From Desulfobacteraceae bacterium (GTDB lineage: Bacteria > Desulfobacterota > Desulfobacteria > Desulfobacterales > SG8-13): a stretch of 12,390 nt of DNA. The notes below the pieces were generated by a model that was given only the letters and a program-made list of their open reading frames with translations, was not told the origin of the DNA and did not search any database. Each line of letters begins with the position of its first letter. Within the stretch, counting starts at the first letter, position 1. Position numbers and translations under genes: made by a program. The stretch lies in the NCBI GenBank assembly GCA_029287875.1, contig JARFQH010000277.1, positions 1-12,390 of the forward strand, given 5' to 3'. Of this stretch, positions 1 to 6,769 are shown piece after piece.

Positions 1-185
1 AGGTTGTGGTCTGCGAATCCGTACTTGACGATATTGGTAAACAGCTCATCCACGGCCAGATGGATTTGAAAGAGACATTTTTTAGACAGTCCGATACCCT
101 CTCCGAACGCCTGAAGTTTCTGGCCCAATCTTTCGAGTTCGGAGATCCGGTTTTTAAGCTTTATCGATACGTTTTTCCTTGGCAT
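1..185 (-). CDS. RsbW-like anti-sigma/serine kinase ATPase, N-terminal part (truncated by window edge)
   Basis: Only the first 61 residues are visible, read on the minus strand from the ATG at 185. The protein begins MPRKNVSIKLKNRISELERL and reaches the N-box region LAVDELFTNIVKYGF (about residues 43-57), where the Glu and Asn are the residues that bind Mg-ATP in GHKL ATPases. A short beta strand, then a helix, then the N-box helix right at the N-terminus is the layout of the HATPase_c_2 (RsbW/SpoIIAB-like) family, not of a membrane histidine kinase. Known members bind ATP and phosphorylate a STAS-domain antagonist or bind a sigma factor. An in-frame TGA 15 bases upstream of the ATG forces this start; no good Shine-Dalgarno is visible. 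The rest of the ATP site (G-boxes) is outside the window. A SpoIIE-type phosphatase, the usual opposing enzyme, is encoded about 4.9 kb away on the same strand. Family call is firm; its target is unknown. Confidence 0.82.
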   Translation of the reverse strand, partial: MPRKNVSIKLKNRISELERLGQKLQAFGEGIGLSKKCLFQIHLAVDELFTNIVKYGFADHN

Positions 186-234
186 TGGATTTGTCGTTCA
201 AACCCGTGACCTCACATCCGCCGATCCGGGTCGG

Positions 235-396
235 TTAGGGTTCACGAAAAAATAAGTTCGCAATTCTGGGAGTTGAGGCGCCCGGCCGGCAAGGCGCGAA
301 AATGCAGGAATATCTGGATATTCCGAGTTTTCGCAACGCGGTCGGACGGGATGCATCGGGGTCCAAAATGTGAAGTTATTTTTGAGTGAGCCCTAA
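235..396. repeat. Element A: 162-bp full-length imperfect palindrome (MITE/hairpin-like)
   Basis: Left end TTAGGGTTCACGAAAAAATA and the reverse complement of the right end (TTAGGGCTCACTCAAAAATA) match closely over about 34 bases. The exact centre of the element (315.5) is also the centre of a perfect inner hairpin, GGAATATC-TG-GATATTCC (307-324), extended by GCGAAAA/TTTTCGC. The two halves are therefore complementary along most of their length. It sits in the spacer between the cyclic-nucleotide-binding gene and the RsbW-like gene, both minus strand, so it may be transcribed as a long intercistronic stem. Ends resemble those of elements B and C; the cores differ. No transposase is present, so a non-autonomous miniature element or a REP/ERIC-type repeat is the likely class. 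Confidence 0.75.
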
Positions 397-448
397 GCAA
401 AGCATGCCGAGCAATTATGTCACAATATTTCTATCATGTTCGCGACCA

Positions 449-976
449 TCACACAAGGCTGACACCGATCTCTTTGAAACAATCGCTGCAATCCACTGTG
501 CGATGGGCGACAAACCGCTTTTCCCAACTGTATATATTCTCAACAATAACCCTGATCAGTTTCGGCATCAAGTCTGGAAACTGTTCCAGGGCCTTGGTGA
601 ATTTCTCGCGGGTAATGGTCAGACAAATCATATCGGTCCGGGCCCGGAGAGAAAACAGGCGGCTCATGGTGCTCATGAGGGCCAGACGTCCGAGAAATTC
701 ACCTTCTTCGCAGTCCCGGATAATAAATTCCTGACCATCGTCCACATGAAGGAGGCGAGCACTGCCCGAAATGATGTAGTACGCCTGCTCATCCTCTTCG
801 TCCTGTTGAAACAAGAAATCACCGCTCTTGAATTTTTCCCGGATGCAAAGGTAGGCAAATACCTTCGTTGCCTCCAGAGGCAGTCCTGAAAAAAAGTCGA
901 TCTGCCTGAGAATGTTCAAATTTTCCTGGTACTCGCTGGTGGCTCCGGCTTCATTTTTTTCCGTATTCGAGTTCAT
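449..976 (-). CDS. Cyclic-nucleotide-binding-domain (CRP-N fold) protein without DNA-binding domain
   Basis: A 175-residue protein holding a single cNMP-binding beta-barrel at about residues 26-145. Visible hallmarks are the FSGLP.EATKVFAYLC entry helix, KSGDFLFQQDEEDEQAYYI, and the hinge segment GEFLGRLAL followed by SRLFSLRART. Aligned to CRP, the phosphate-binding Arg is retained (R106), but the Glu that contacts the ribose in GELxL is Arg here (R97), so canonical cAMP/cGMP binding is doubtful. The roughly 30 residues after the barrel are too short for a helix-turn-helix, so it is not a CRP-type transcription factor; a sensor or protein-interaction role is inferred. I chose ATG 976 over the ATG at 1024 because AAGAAAGG lies 8 bases upstream of it. 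It overlaps the ABC transporter gene by 26 bases in another frame, so the two are almost certainly co-transcribed and translationally coupled, suggesting a joint function. Confidence 0.85.
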   Translation of the reverse strand: MNSNTEKNEAGATSEYQENLNILRQIDFFSGLPLEATKVFAYLCIREKFKSGDFLFQQDEEDEQAYYIISGSARLLHVDDGQEFIIRDCEEGEFLGRLALMSTMSRLFSLRARTDMICLTITREKFTKALEQFPDLMPKLIRVIVENIYSWEKRFVAHRTVDCSDCFKEIGVSLV

Positions 977-3467
977 ACAAGAGACCTTTCTTGGCAATGA
1001 GTTCGGCATAGGTCCCGGTTTCACAGATCTTGCCGGCCTTCATCACTGCCACTTTATCGAAGTTCTTAATGATGTCGAGCCGGTGAACCACTGAAATCAA
1101 GGTGCTTTTGCCCTTCCAGCGGTTTTCCAGCAAATTCTGGATACGCGTCTGTGACTTGTTGTCCAGTGCCGAGGTGGCTTCATCCAGAATTAATACCGGC
1201 GGCTTCTTGAGCAGGGCCCGGGCTATCGAGAGCTTCTGTCGCTGACCACCCGAGAGCCGGTCCCCCTTGCTGCCGACCTCGAACTGCATCCCGATTTCGA
1301 TAATGGTTTCGAGAAAATCTTCTTCGATCAGCAGGTGGACGATGCTTTGGTTTATTTTTTCCTGGGCGAACGGGTTGAAAATATTGATTTTCCCGAAAAA
1401 GATATTGTTCAGAATCGTTTGTGAGTAGATGTATTGCGTCATCTGAAAAAAAGTGAAGGCATCCGGGTCATCCGCGCTGATTTTTTCTCTGAAAAGATGC
1501 CGACCCTCGAGGATCAGGGCTTCCAGAACCTCCGGAAGTGCCACCGTTTTGTGAATTCCGGATGTGAAACGCAGGGCCAGCTCGAGGAGCTTGGTACGGT
1601 CGGCGTCTTCGAGCTGCCCGAGTTTAGCCTTTTTGGAGCGTTCGACGATTTTCCGAAAGTCGTCCAACTCCTCCGGAGCGATTGGACTCTGTTCGAAGAA
1701 CAACTTGTCCGGCGGCATGTTGACCAGGATGTCGACCATTTGTTCGGCCAGTCGAGTGCCGAGGAGCAGCAACGGGCGCGTGAGTTGGGCTTCCTCCAGG
1801 AAACGGAGGAAGTAAGTGTTTTGCGGCAAATTGATGGGGTTGAACTCATCGCGGTTGGCCGCACCGAACGTCAGGTTCTCGGCGACGCTGGAAAAATAAA
1901 GATACCGGTTCTCGTCGAAGAATTCGACATATTCAGCCAGCTTTTCCCCGAAACTGGCCTGGAAGCTTTCTCTGGTGCGCAACACTCTGGCCGCCAATTC
2001 CTGATCCTGGTCGATCGTCAACACGGTATTGAGGCCGAAGCGCAGGACATCGACGAAAATTCCGGTTTGCTGTAATACCGCGATGATGTCATCGAGGGTC
2101 GGCATCCGGTCGCTGCCGCCGTTTTGGCCGCCACCGGTATTGGCCAGGCAGCCGTAAAGCAGATTTTCCTGTATGGTGCCGGAAAATATAAACGGGTTCT
2201 GGGAAACAAAACCGACATTCCGGGTGATGTCCTTTTTCGACAACTCCTCGACCTCTTTACCGTCCAGCAGAACATGCCCGCCGGTATAGCGGTAGAGCTG
2301 GCCGATGCACTGGGCCAGCGTACTCTTGCCGCTGCCGGAAAATCCGACCAAAGCCAGGTTTTGGCCCTGCCCGAGAGAAAATGAAATGTCGTCGAGCAGG
2401 TGAATGCCGCTTTCAGTTAAAAACGAGAGGTTTTGCACGTCGAAGTCGCCCCGAAATACATACGGTTCGCGATCAGACGGTTCTATGAGGTGGTCCGGTT
2501 CGTGATCGAAGTATTCCATGGTGCGTGCGTACTGGACACTGGCGTCCTGCTGCACCTGGTACATCGCGACCAATTCTTTCCAGGGCGTATAGAGCTTCTC
2601 CTGAGCCGAAAGAAATGCGACCAGGGACCCCAGCTCCAGCTGTCCTTTCATCGCCAGGTAGCCGCCGAGCAGAAATATGAGAAAAGGGCTCAGATTCGTG
2701 AAGAAGTTATTCAGGACCTTTATGGTTTGGGAATAGAGGGTCCAGAGGATCCGAATCCGCATCAGCTTGTCGACTAAAAAATCGAATTTGTTGTTTTCAA
2801 TCCAGTAGGCGCCGTTACCATGAATCTCGTGAATCCCGGTGACGGCCTCGGCGATTTTACCGGCCATTAGGCGAGAAGTGTCCACACGCCGTTTGTTCTG
2901 CTGGTTGGCGCGCTTTTGCAAAATGGGCAAGAGAACGACAACCACGGGGTAGATGCTGAGAGACACGAGCGCCAGTAGAGGGTTGAGCCATAAAAGGTAC
3001 GCGGCAAAAGCCAGCAGCGTGAGGATGTTGGTTACCGGTACGGAGATGGCCATCCCGACGAAATTGCCGGCAAGAGGCAGCTCAGTCGTCAGGGCTGAAA
3101 CCACCAGACCGGGTTGCGTTTTGCGGAAGAAGCTGAGCGGTAGTGTCAGGATATGGTGATAGAGGTTCTTGCGCATTGCGGCCAGGGCCCGCTGGGCAAT
3201 CAAGGTCTGGATATAGTTGATCAGGAATTTCAAAGCTCCCTGGGCGATCACGGCGATCAGATAGACGCCACAGTAAATCAATAATAGATCGATCTTCCTC
3301 AAATAGATCGCTTCATTGACAATCCGTTTCTGCATTTCAAGGGGGACGACTCGAGTGAAGACGGTGATCAGAATGATGAAAATAAGCAGAAACTGTAACT
3401 TCGGATTTGTGGTTAAGATCCAAGACCAGAGGGTCCTCTTGACCACTGGAGGTTGCTCGGTTTTCAT
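951..3467 (-). CDS. ABC exporter half-transporter (fused TMD-NBD) with greatly enlarged nucleotide-binding domain
   Basis: An inner-membrane type IV (exporter-fold) ABC transporter. Positions are given for the 841-residue reading that begins at TTG 3476. ATG 3467 (residue 4) is preferred because GGGA lies 9 bases upstream. Transmembrane segments fall at about 27-43, 66-85, 145-178 and 255-290. The NBD follows: Walker A GFSGSGKST (378-386), Q-loop VSQNPFIFSGT (Q426), signature LSGGQRQKLS (741-750), Walker B VLILDEA (761-767), D-loop SALD, H-loop H798. All catalytic motifs are intact, so ATPase activity is expected from a homodimer or heterodimer. The oddity is the 315 residues between Q-loop and signature, against about 50-60 in ordinary exporters; the insertion (about 443-700) holds two more Q-loop-like stretches, at 519-538 and 676-695. 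The substrate cannot be read from the sequence. It is followed directly, with overlap, by the cyclic-nucleotide-binding-domain gene. Confidence 0.9.
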   Translation of the reverse strand: MKTEQPPVVKRTLWSWILTTNPKLQFLLIFIILITVFTRVVPLEMQKRIVNEAIYLRKIDLLLIYCGVYLIAVIAQGALKFLINYIQTLIAQRALAAMRKNLYHHILTLPLSFFRKTQPGLVVSALTTELPLAGNFVGMAISVPVTNILTLLAFAAYLLWLNPLLALVSLSIYPVVVVLLPILQKRANQQNKRRVDTSRLMAGKIAEAVTGIHEIHGNGAYWIENNKFDFLVDKLMRIRILWTLYSQTIKVLNNFFTNLSPFLIFLLGGYLAMKGQLELGSLVAFLSAQEKLYTPWKELVAMYQVQQDASVQYARTMEYFDHEPDHLIEPSDREPYVFRGDFDVQNLSFLTESGIHLLDDISFSLGQGQNLALVGFSGSGKSTLAQCIGQLYRYTGGHVLLDGKEVEELSKKDITRNVGFVSQNPFIFSGTIQENLLYGCLANTGGGQNGGSDRMPTLDDIIAVLQQTGIFVDVLRFGLNTVLTIDQDQELAARVLRTRESFQASFGEKLAEYVEFFDENRYLYFSSVAENLTFGAANRDEFNPINLPQNTYFLRFLEEAQLTRPLLLLGTRLAEQMVDILVNMPPDKLFFEQSPIAPEELDDFRKIVERSKKAKLGQLEDADRTKLLELALRFTSGIHKTVALPEVLEALILEGRHLFREKISADDPDAFTFFQMTQYIYSQTILNNIFFGKINIFNPFAQEKINQSIVHLLIEEDFLETIIEIGMQFEVGSKGDRLSGGQRQKLSIARALLKKPPVLILDEATSALDNKSQTRIQNLLENRWKGKSTLISVVHRLDIIKNFDKVAVMKAGKICETGTYAELIAKKGLLYELEYGKK

Positions 3468-3708
3468 GGGTAACAATCCCGCTTTTTGATAGATGAATCG
3501 TTTTTTGAATACGCGTGGCTTTTGTCAGAGAAATTAAGGAGAAGCCGATTGTCGTTCCGGAACAGGTTTTGCCCAAACGTGCCGCTGGAAGGCAGCACCC
3601 GCGATCATCGTTTCCCTGGCCTGTTTTCGGACTTATGATCTCAACAGATGAAGAAGGGAGATTTTCAGCCTGCGTCGGATGGTCCGAGAGTTGAACTATG
3701 CATTTTAT

Positions 3709-3741
3709 AACCTTTGAACCCTAAACCCAGAACCTGGAACC
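3709..3741. repeat. Heptamer-periodic AACC array, copy 1
   Basis: AACC occurs at 3709, 3717, 3724, 3731 and 3738, that is every 7 bases after one 8-base step (AACCTTTG, AACCCTA, AACCCAG, AACCTGG, AACCGAT). The C/A strand asymmetry is complete. A similar array fills the queA-tgt spacer at 8211-8245. Function is unknown. Confidence 0.6.
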
Positions 3742-3758
3742 GATTAGTTTAGTTAATC

Positions 3759-3785
3759 ATTATACAGATCGAATCAAATTGACAA
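3759..3785 (-). promoter_or_regulatory. Candidate sigma70 promoter for the ABC/cNMP-binding operon
   Basis: On the minus strand, TTGTCA (3785-3780, 5 of 6 to the -35 consensus) is followed after 15 bases by a perfect TATAAT (3764-3759). The spacer is shorter than the optimal 17. Predicted start of transcription is near 3752, giving a leader of about 285 bases. The inverted repeat GATTA-N7-TAATC at 3742-3758 would overlap the start site and could be an operator. The -35 region itself lies in a palindrome, TTGACAAGTCAA (3779-3790). Confidence 0.4.
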
Positions 3786-3950
3786 GTCAAAACCGGATGT
3801 GGTGCAACTGCGCTCACAAATTGCCCGAGGTCTCCGAACGACGAGAATAGCGGTTTTTGTGTCTGGCATAACGGGCTTCGCAAACGGTTCGATGTTTGAC
3901 GGTCTTCCACCGCTTTGACAAAGTTCAATCGAGAGGATAGGTTGAAAAAA

Positions 3951-4865
3951 ATGAAGGAAACAACCGTATCACAATCTCTCGGCCCGACCGACGGCGCGCC
4001 GCCCGAGAATGTTCAAATCCAAACGGTCACGGGATGCAATGGCGGATGTATTTTTTGCCCGAATGGAAAAACGCGGCGCGCGATTCCCTTTGGGCGCCGC
4101 ATGGATGAAAAACTTTTTCGTTCCGTGGCGGATCAATGCCTCGAGCTCGGCGTTCGTCGCTATACCCTCTACTTGATGAACGAACCCCTGCTGGACCGAA
4201 ATCTTCCCGAGCGGGTGGCTTATATCAGTGCCCGCATCAAAAAACCCCAGTACACCAAGATTACCACGCACGGCGGGTTGCTCACAGAGGACATGGCGCG
4301 AAGACTTCTCGACGCCGGGCTCGACAAGTTGAAAATATCGGTTCAGAGTATCAATCCCGAAACTTATCGGCACATCATGCACCTTTCACTGGAAAGAACG
4401 CTCAAGAATATAGACAGCTTCTTGGACCTCAAAGAGAAGGGGGGCTACAGGAGGCCGCGCCTGGAAATCGTCACGGTCGATTCCATCCAAACCCATGCCG
4501 AGCTTCCCGAGATGCGTCGATATTGGCAAATGCGTAACATCAAACTGCATATCGAACCGGTGGAAAACAGGATTGACCACACTGAGATTCGCCAGTCGGC
4601 GGTCGGTACCGGCCGGCTTGTGCCCTTTACCTGGTGCCGGCGGCTGATGGAGCAAATCTTTGTCCTTTATGACGGGCGAATGATTCTATGCTGCTCGGAC
4701 TGGGAACAGCAGAGCTTTATGGGGGATCTGACCAGGGAGCGTATTGCCGATATATGGCAAGGCGCCCGTTATGCGGAATATCGCCGCCGTTTTGCCGACG
4801 GCAATATCGAGGGAATGATTTGTTCCGGTTGTCGAAAGCAGGCGCCAAGCGAGTATCCGGAATAA
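3951..4865 (+). CDS. Radical SAM / SPASM-domain protein
   Basis: A 304-residue cytosolic iron-sulfur enzyme expected to cleave S-adenosylmethionine to a 5'-deoxyadenosyl radical. The AdoMet [4Fe-4S] motif is CNGGCIFC (C29, C33, C36), followed by a TIM-barrel-like domain with LYLMNEPLL and KITTHGGLL strands. The C-terminal SPASM-type part has C229, the pair C247-C248 in GRMILCCSDWE, and C291/C294 in MICSGC, which would bind one auxiliary cluster. GDL....ADIWQGARYAEYRR between them is typical of this domain. Relatives mature peptides or anaerobic enzymes, but no precursor peptide or sulfatase is seen beside it, so the substrate is unknown. I prefer ATG 3951; a TTG at 3942 and one at 3915 are in frame, and GAGAGG/AGG (3931-3941) lies just upstream of the ATG. 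It is convergent with the phosphatase gene (23 bases between stops) and divergent from the ABC gene, so it is an isolated transcription unit. Confidence 0.87.
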   Translation: MKETTVSQSLGPTDGAPPENVQIQTVTGCNGGCIFCPNGKTRRAIPFGRRMDEKLFRSVADQCLELGVRRYTLYLMNEPLLDRNLPERVAYISARIKKPQYTKITTHGGLLTEDMARRLLDAGLDKLKISVQSINPETYRHIMHLSLERTLKNIDSFLDLKEKGGYRRPRLEIVTVDSIQTHAELPEMRRYWQMRNIKLHIEPVENRIDHTEIRQSAVGTGRLVPFTWCRRLMEQIFVLYDGRMILCCSDWEQQSFMGDLTRERIADIWQGARYAEYRRRFADGNIEGMICSGCRKQAPSEYPE

Positions 4866-4888
4866 GGTCACCGGCCGTTGCGTGATGG

Positions 4889-6349
4889 TCAAAGCAGCTT
4901 TGCAACTACCAGGGTGACGTCGTCTTCCTGCGCCGCCGAACCTCTGAAGTTTTCCAGTTCCTCTAAGATAACCGTTTGAATCGAACCGGCGCTTTCAATG
5001 TGATGCCGACGGACGATTTCATGCAACCGCTCCCGGCCGAACATCCGGTCCTCCTTGTTTCGGGTTTCATGAACACCGTCAGTGGCGATGACGACGACGC
5101 TTCCAGGGACCCATTGATGGCGGCTGTAAGCCTGAAAGCGGTAATCGCCGTCGACGCCCAGCGCGATTCCTGCGCCGGAAAGCTGCTGAAATTCGTTCGA
5201 TCCCGGTTCATAGAGCAGTGCCGGCTCATGTCCAGCCCTGACCCAACGAAACGATTTTTGCTGCGGATCGATTTCCAGCAGGAACAGGGACACAAATCGA
5301 CCCGTCTGCAAACCATCCCGCACGAGATGACGGTTGATATCGTCGATCAGGCCCGCAAGACCATCGACATTTTGGCTACCGTAAAGCAAAAAAGCCCTGG
5401 CGGTCGTCATATGGAGTGCGGCACTGACGCCGTGGTCGGAAGCGTCCGCCACGACGATGCCCAACCGGCCGTCCGGAAAGGTGAGATAATCATAATAGTC
5501 TCCGCCGGTTTCATCGCAGTAAATGCTGGTACCGGAGATCTCCAGGCCGGGAATGTTAGGTGCTTGGGTCGGCAGGAGGTTACGCTGGACCTCTTCGGCC
5601 AATTTTAGAGACGATATCAACTGGATGCGGTGCCGCAGGCCGTGGATCATGGAATTCGTGTGGTCGGCGATGAGTCCGAATTCGTCGTTTGATGCCACCG
5701 GAACCAGACGCGATAGATCGCCACGACTCACCCTTTCAAGAATGCGGGTTTCATTTTCAAACAGGAGCTTCAGGTTTTTGGAGTAAGAAAAAATTAGATT
5801 AATAACCAGGGCCAACAGGATGGCCATAATAAAAAAGATCTCATAGGTTACCGAGAGCTGGGCATCTAAAAGGGACGATTCGGTTTGATCGATTTTTGAA
5901 AGCCAGATAATGTCGCGCGAGATGACCAGAATGATGATCAACGCCACGAAAAGGGCCGTGGCCACGGCGACCAGGGAAAATTTGCGAGTGACGGGGAAGA
6001 GTCTTTCGGGCAGCTGCAGGCTGCGATGGTTGTCGAGAGCGTCCAGTATGATAAGGCGCTCCCGGTCCAGCGCCATATCGATGGCCAGGAAGAAACCGGC
6101 GACGGCGCAGCCGAAAATCAGGCTTACCGCACTAACGGCCGGAAAGCCAAAAGTAATCGTGTTGAACGTCGCAGCAATCAGACCGGCCAGCAGACAAAGG
6201 GAGATGTCCAGAAAAAATTGTCGTTTCGGCTGGGAGGAGATCGGTTCCTTAACGACAAAATACCTTACCAATGGCGGCCGCAGCACTGCGATCAATACAA
6301 AAGCACCGGAAATGATGGCCCCCAGGATCACGGGGGGCAACGTCTCCAT
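4889..6349 (-). CDS. Membrane-anchored HAMP / SpoIIE-type PP2C serine phosphatase (RsbU-like)
   Basis: A 486-residue inner-membrane protein. Hydrophobic segments lie at about 6-24, 47-66, 70-92, 124-146 and 168-188. A HAMP-like linker follows (about 189-241, with RVSRGDLSRLVPVASNDEFG), then a coiled helix with AEEVQRNLLP (251-260), the usual start of RsbU/SpoIIE phosphatases. The PP2C domain (about 266-486) shows the metal-binding acids: D284 in GGDYYDY, D302/D305 in VVADASDHG, D424 in ATDG, and D476-D477 in EDDVTLVV. It probably dephosphorylates a STAS-domain anti-sigma antagonist in response to a signal sensed by the membrane part. There is no periplasmic sensor domain of size, so the input may be membrane-borne or via partners. 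The partial RsbW-like ATPase at 1-185 is the natural opposing enzyme. AGGT lies about 10 bases before the ATG at 6349, and an in-frame TGA just upstream bounds the start. Confidence 0.9.
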   Translation of the reverse strand: METLPPVILGAIISGAFVLIAVLRPPLVRYFVVKEPISSQPKRQFFLDISLCLLAGLIAATFNTITFGFPAVSAVSLIFGCAVAGFFLAIDMALDRERLIILDALDNHRSLQLPERLFPVTRKFSLVAVATALFVALIIILVISRDIIWLSKIDQTESSLLDAQLSVTYEIFFIMAILLALVINLIFSYSKNLKLLFENETRILERVSRGDLSRLVPVASNDEFGLIADHTNSMIHGLRHRIQLISSLKLAEEVQRNLLPTQAPNIPGLEISGTSIYCDETGGDYYDYLTFPDGRLGIVVADASDHGVSAALHMTTARAFLLYGSQNVDGLAGLIDDINRHLVRDGLQTGRFVSLFLLEIDPQQKSFRWVRAGHEPALLYEPGSNEFQQLSGAGIALGVDGDYRFQAYSRHQWVPGSVVVIATDGVHETRNKEDRMFGRERLHEIVRRHHIESAGSIQTVILEELENFRGSAAQEDDVTLVVAKLL

Positions 6350-6355
6350 GAACGG

Positions 6356-6451
6356 TCAGACCTGCGCGCCATAAACCGTCAGCATTAAGATCGTAAAAAT
6401 GTAATGGACATAGATCCTGAGGGCGGGCATTTTTGCGTAGACATCGACCAT
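6356..6451 (-). CDS. Possible 31-codon hydrophobic mini-ORF upstream of the phosphatase gene
   Basis: The reading starts MVDVYAKMPALRIYVHYIFT and ends ILMLTVYGAQV, with one hydrophobic stretch long enough to span a membrane. GGTGA lies 6 bases before its ATG (6451). Its TGA stop is only 6 bases before the phosphatase ATG and in the same frame, an arrangement suited to translational coupling. There is no homology I can name, and at 31 codons this could be chance. Confidence 0.25.
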   Translation of the reverse strand: MVDVYAKMPALRIYVHYIFTILMLTVYGAQV

Positions 6452-6769
6452 TTTGAGTCACCGGTTTACGGGTTAGTGGTCCGGCCGCATTCGGTTTCCC
6501 ATCTAAAAGCGGCCGCTGGGGAACACGCCGATCAATATTGTATGATTAACGCCCGGCGTTTCGTGTGTCAAGCTGCCATGAATTCTTTTACACCGCTTGG
6601 ACCGTGATACCGGCAGGCGTCGTCCCGCCGTCGGCGGTCTTTCGGAGGGTGACGGGAACCGAAACCGCCTTTACCTTTGACAACCGTAAGGTGAGGACGT
6701 ATAGGGAGGCCTTTGACGGAGATTGTTTGGGAGTCTTTACCCGGTGCGCCTGCAGAAAAGGGAAATTGG
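6452..6769. other. Gene-poor intergenic region
   Basis: About 320 bases upstream of both the phosphatase (minus) and the DUF2065 gene (plus); ORFs crossing it look like chance frames. Visible structures are an inverted repeat GGCCGC/GCGGCC with a roughly 20-base loop (near 6483-6514) and a hairpin CCGCC-GTC-GGCGG (near 6627-6640). On the minus strand there are TTGACA (6572-6567) and TACAAT (6542-6537), but with a 23-base spacer, so they do not make a convincing promoter. Confidence 0.5.

Larger units (their letters stand above)
3468..3950. other. Gene-poor divergent intergenic region between ABC and radical SAM genes
   Basis: About 480 bases with no convincing coding sequence on either strand and visibly richer in A+T in its middle. 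It contains a heptamer-periodic AACC array, a candidate sigma70 promoter directed at the ABC gene, and an inverted repeat GATTA-N7-TAATC (3742-3758) just downstream of that promoter's -10 box. Short ORFs of 14-20 codons exist (for example from 3634 and 3648) but none has convincing signals. Confidence 0.6.

Noticed and set aside
235..396. CRISPR array or tRNA-like element
   Set aside because: There are no regularly spaced repeats and no cloverleaf with TPsiC/anticodon features; the structure is one symmetric hairpin.
386..889. 167-codon plus-strand ORF over the cNMP-binding gene
   Set aside because: No recognisable motifs, and the opposite strand encodes a clear cNMP-binding barrel. It also begins inside palindromic element A.
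977..1024. Alternative earlier start for the cNMP-binding protein
   Set aside because: The extra 16 residues lie entirely within the ABC gene and lack an SD; the internal ATG at 976 has AAGAAAGG at good spacing.
1434..2075. 213-codon plus-strand ORF antisense to the ABC transporter insertion
   Set aside because: Its protein is compositionally unlike a folded family, and it lies wholly within the minus-strand frame whose flanking Walker and signature motifs prove that strand is coding. It is a shadow of G+C-biased codons.
3490..3710. Short peptides (14-20 codons) as a precursor for the radical SAM enzyme
   Set aside because: No leader-core pattern, no SD, and no way to distinguish them from chance at this length.
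6537..6572. Promoter-like TTGACA and TACAAT upstream of the phosphatase gene (minus strand)
   Set aside because: The two boxes are 23 bases apart, too far for one sigma70 promoter; neither has a good partner at 16-18 bases.
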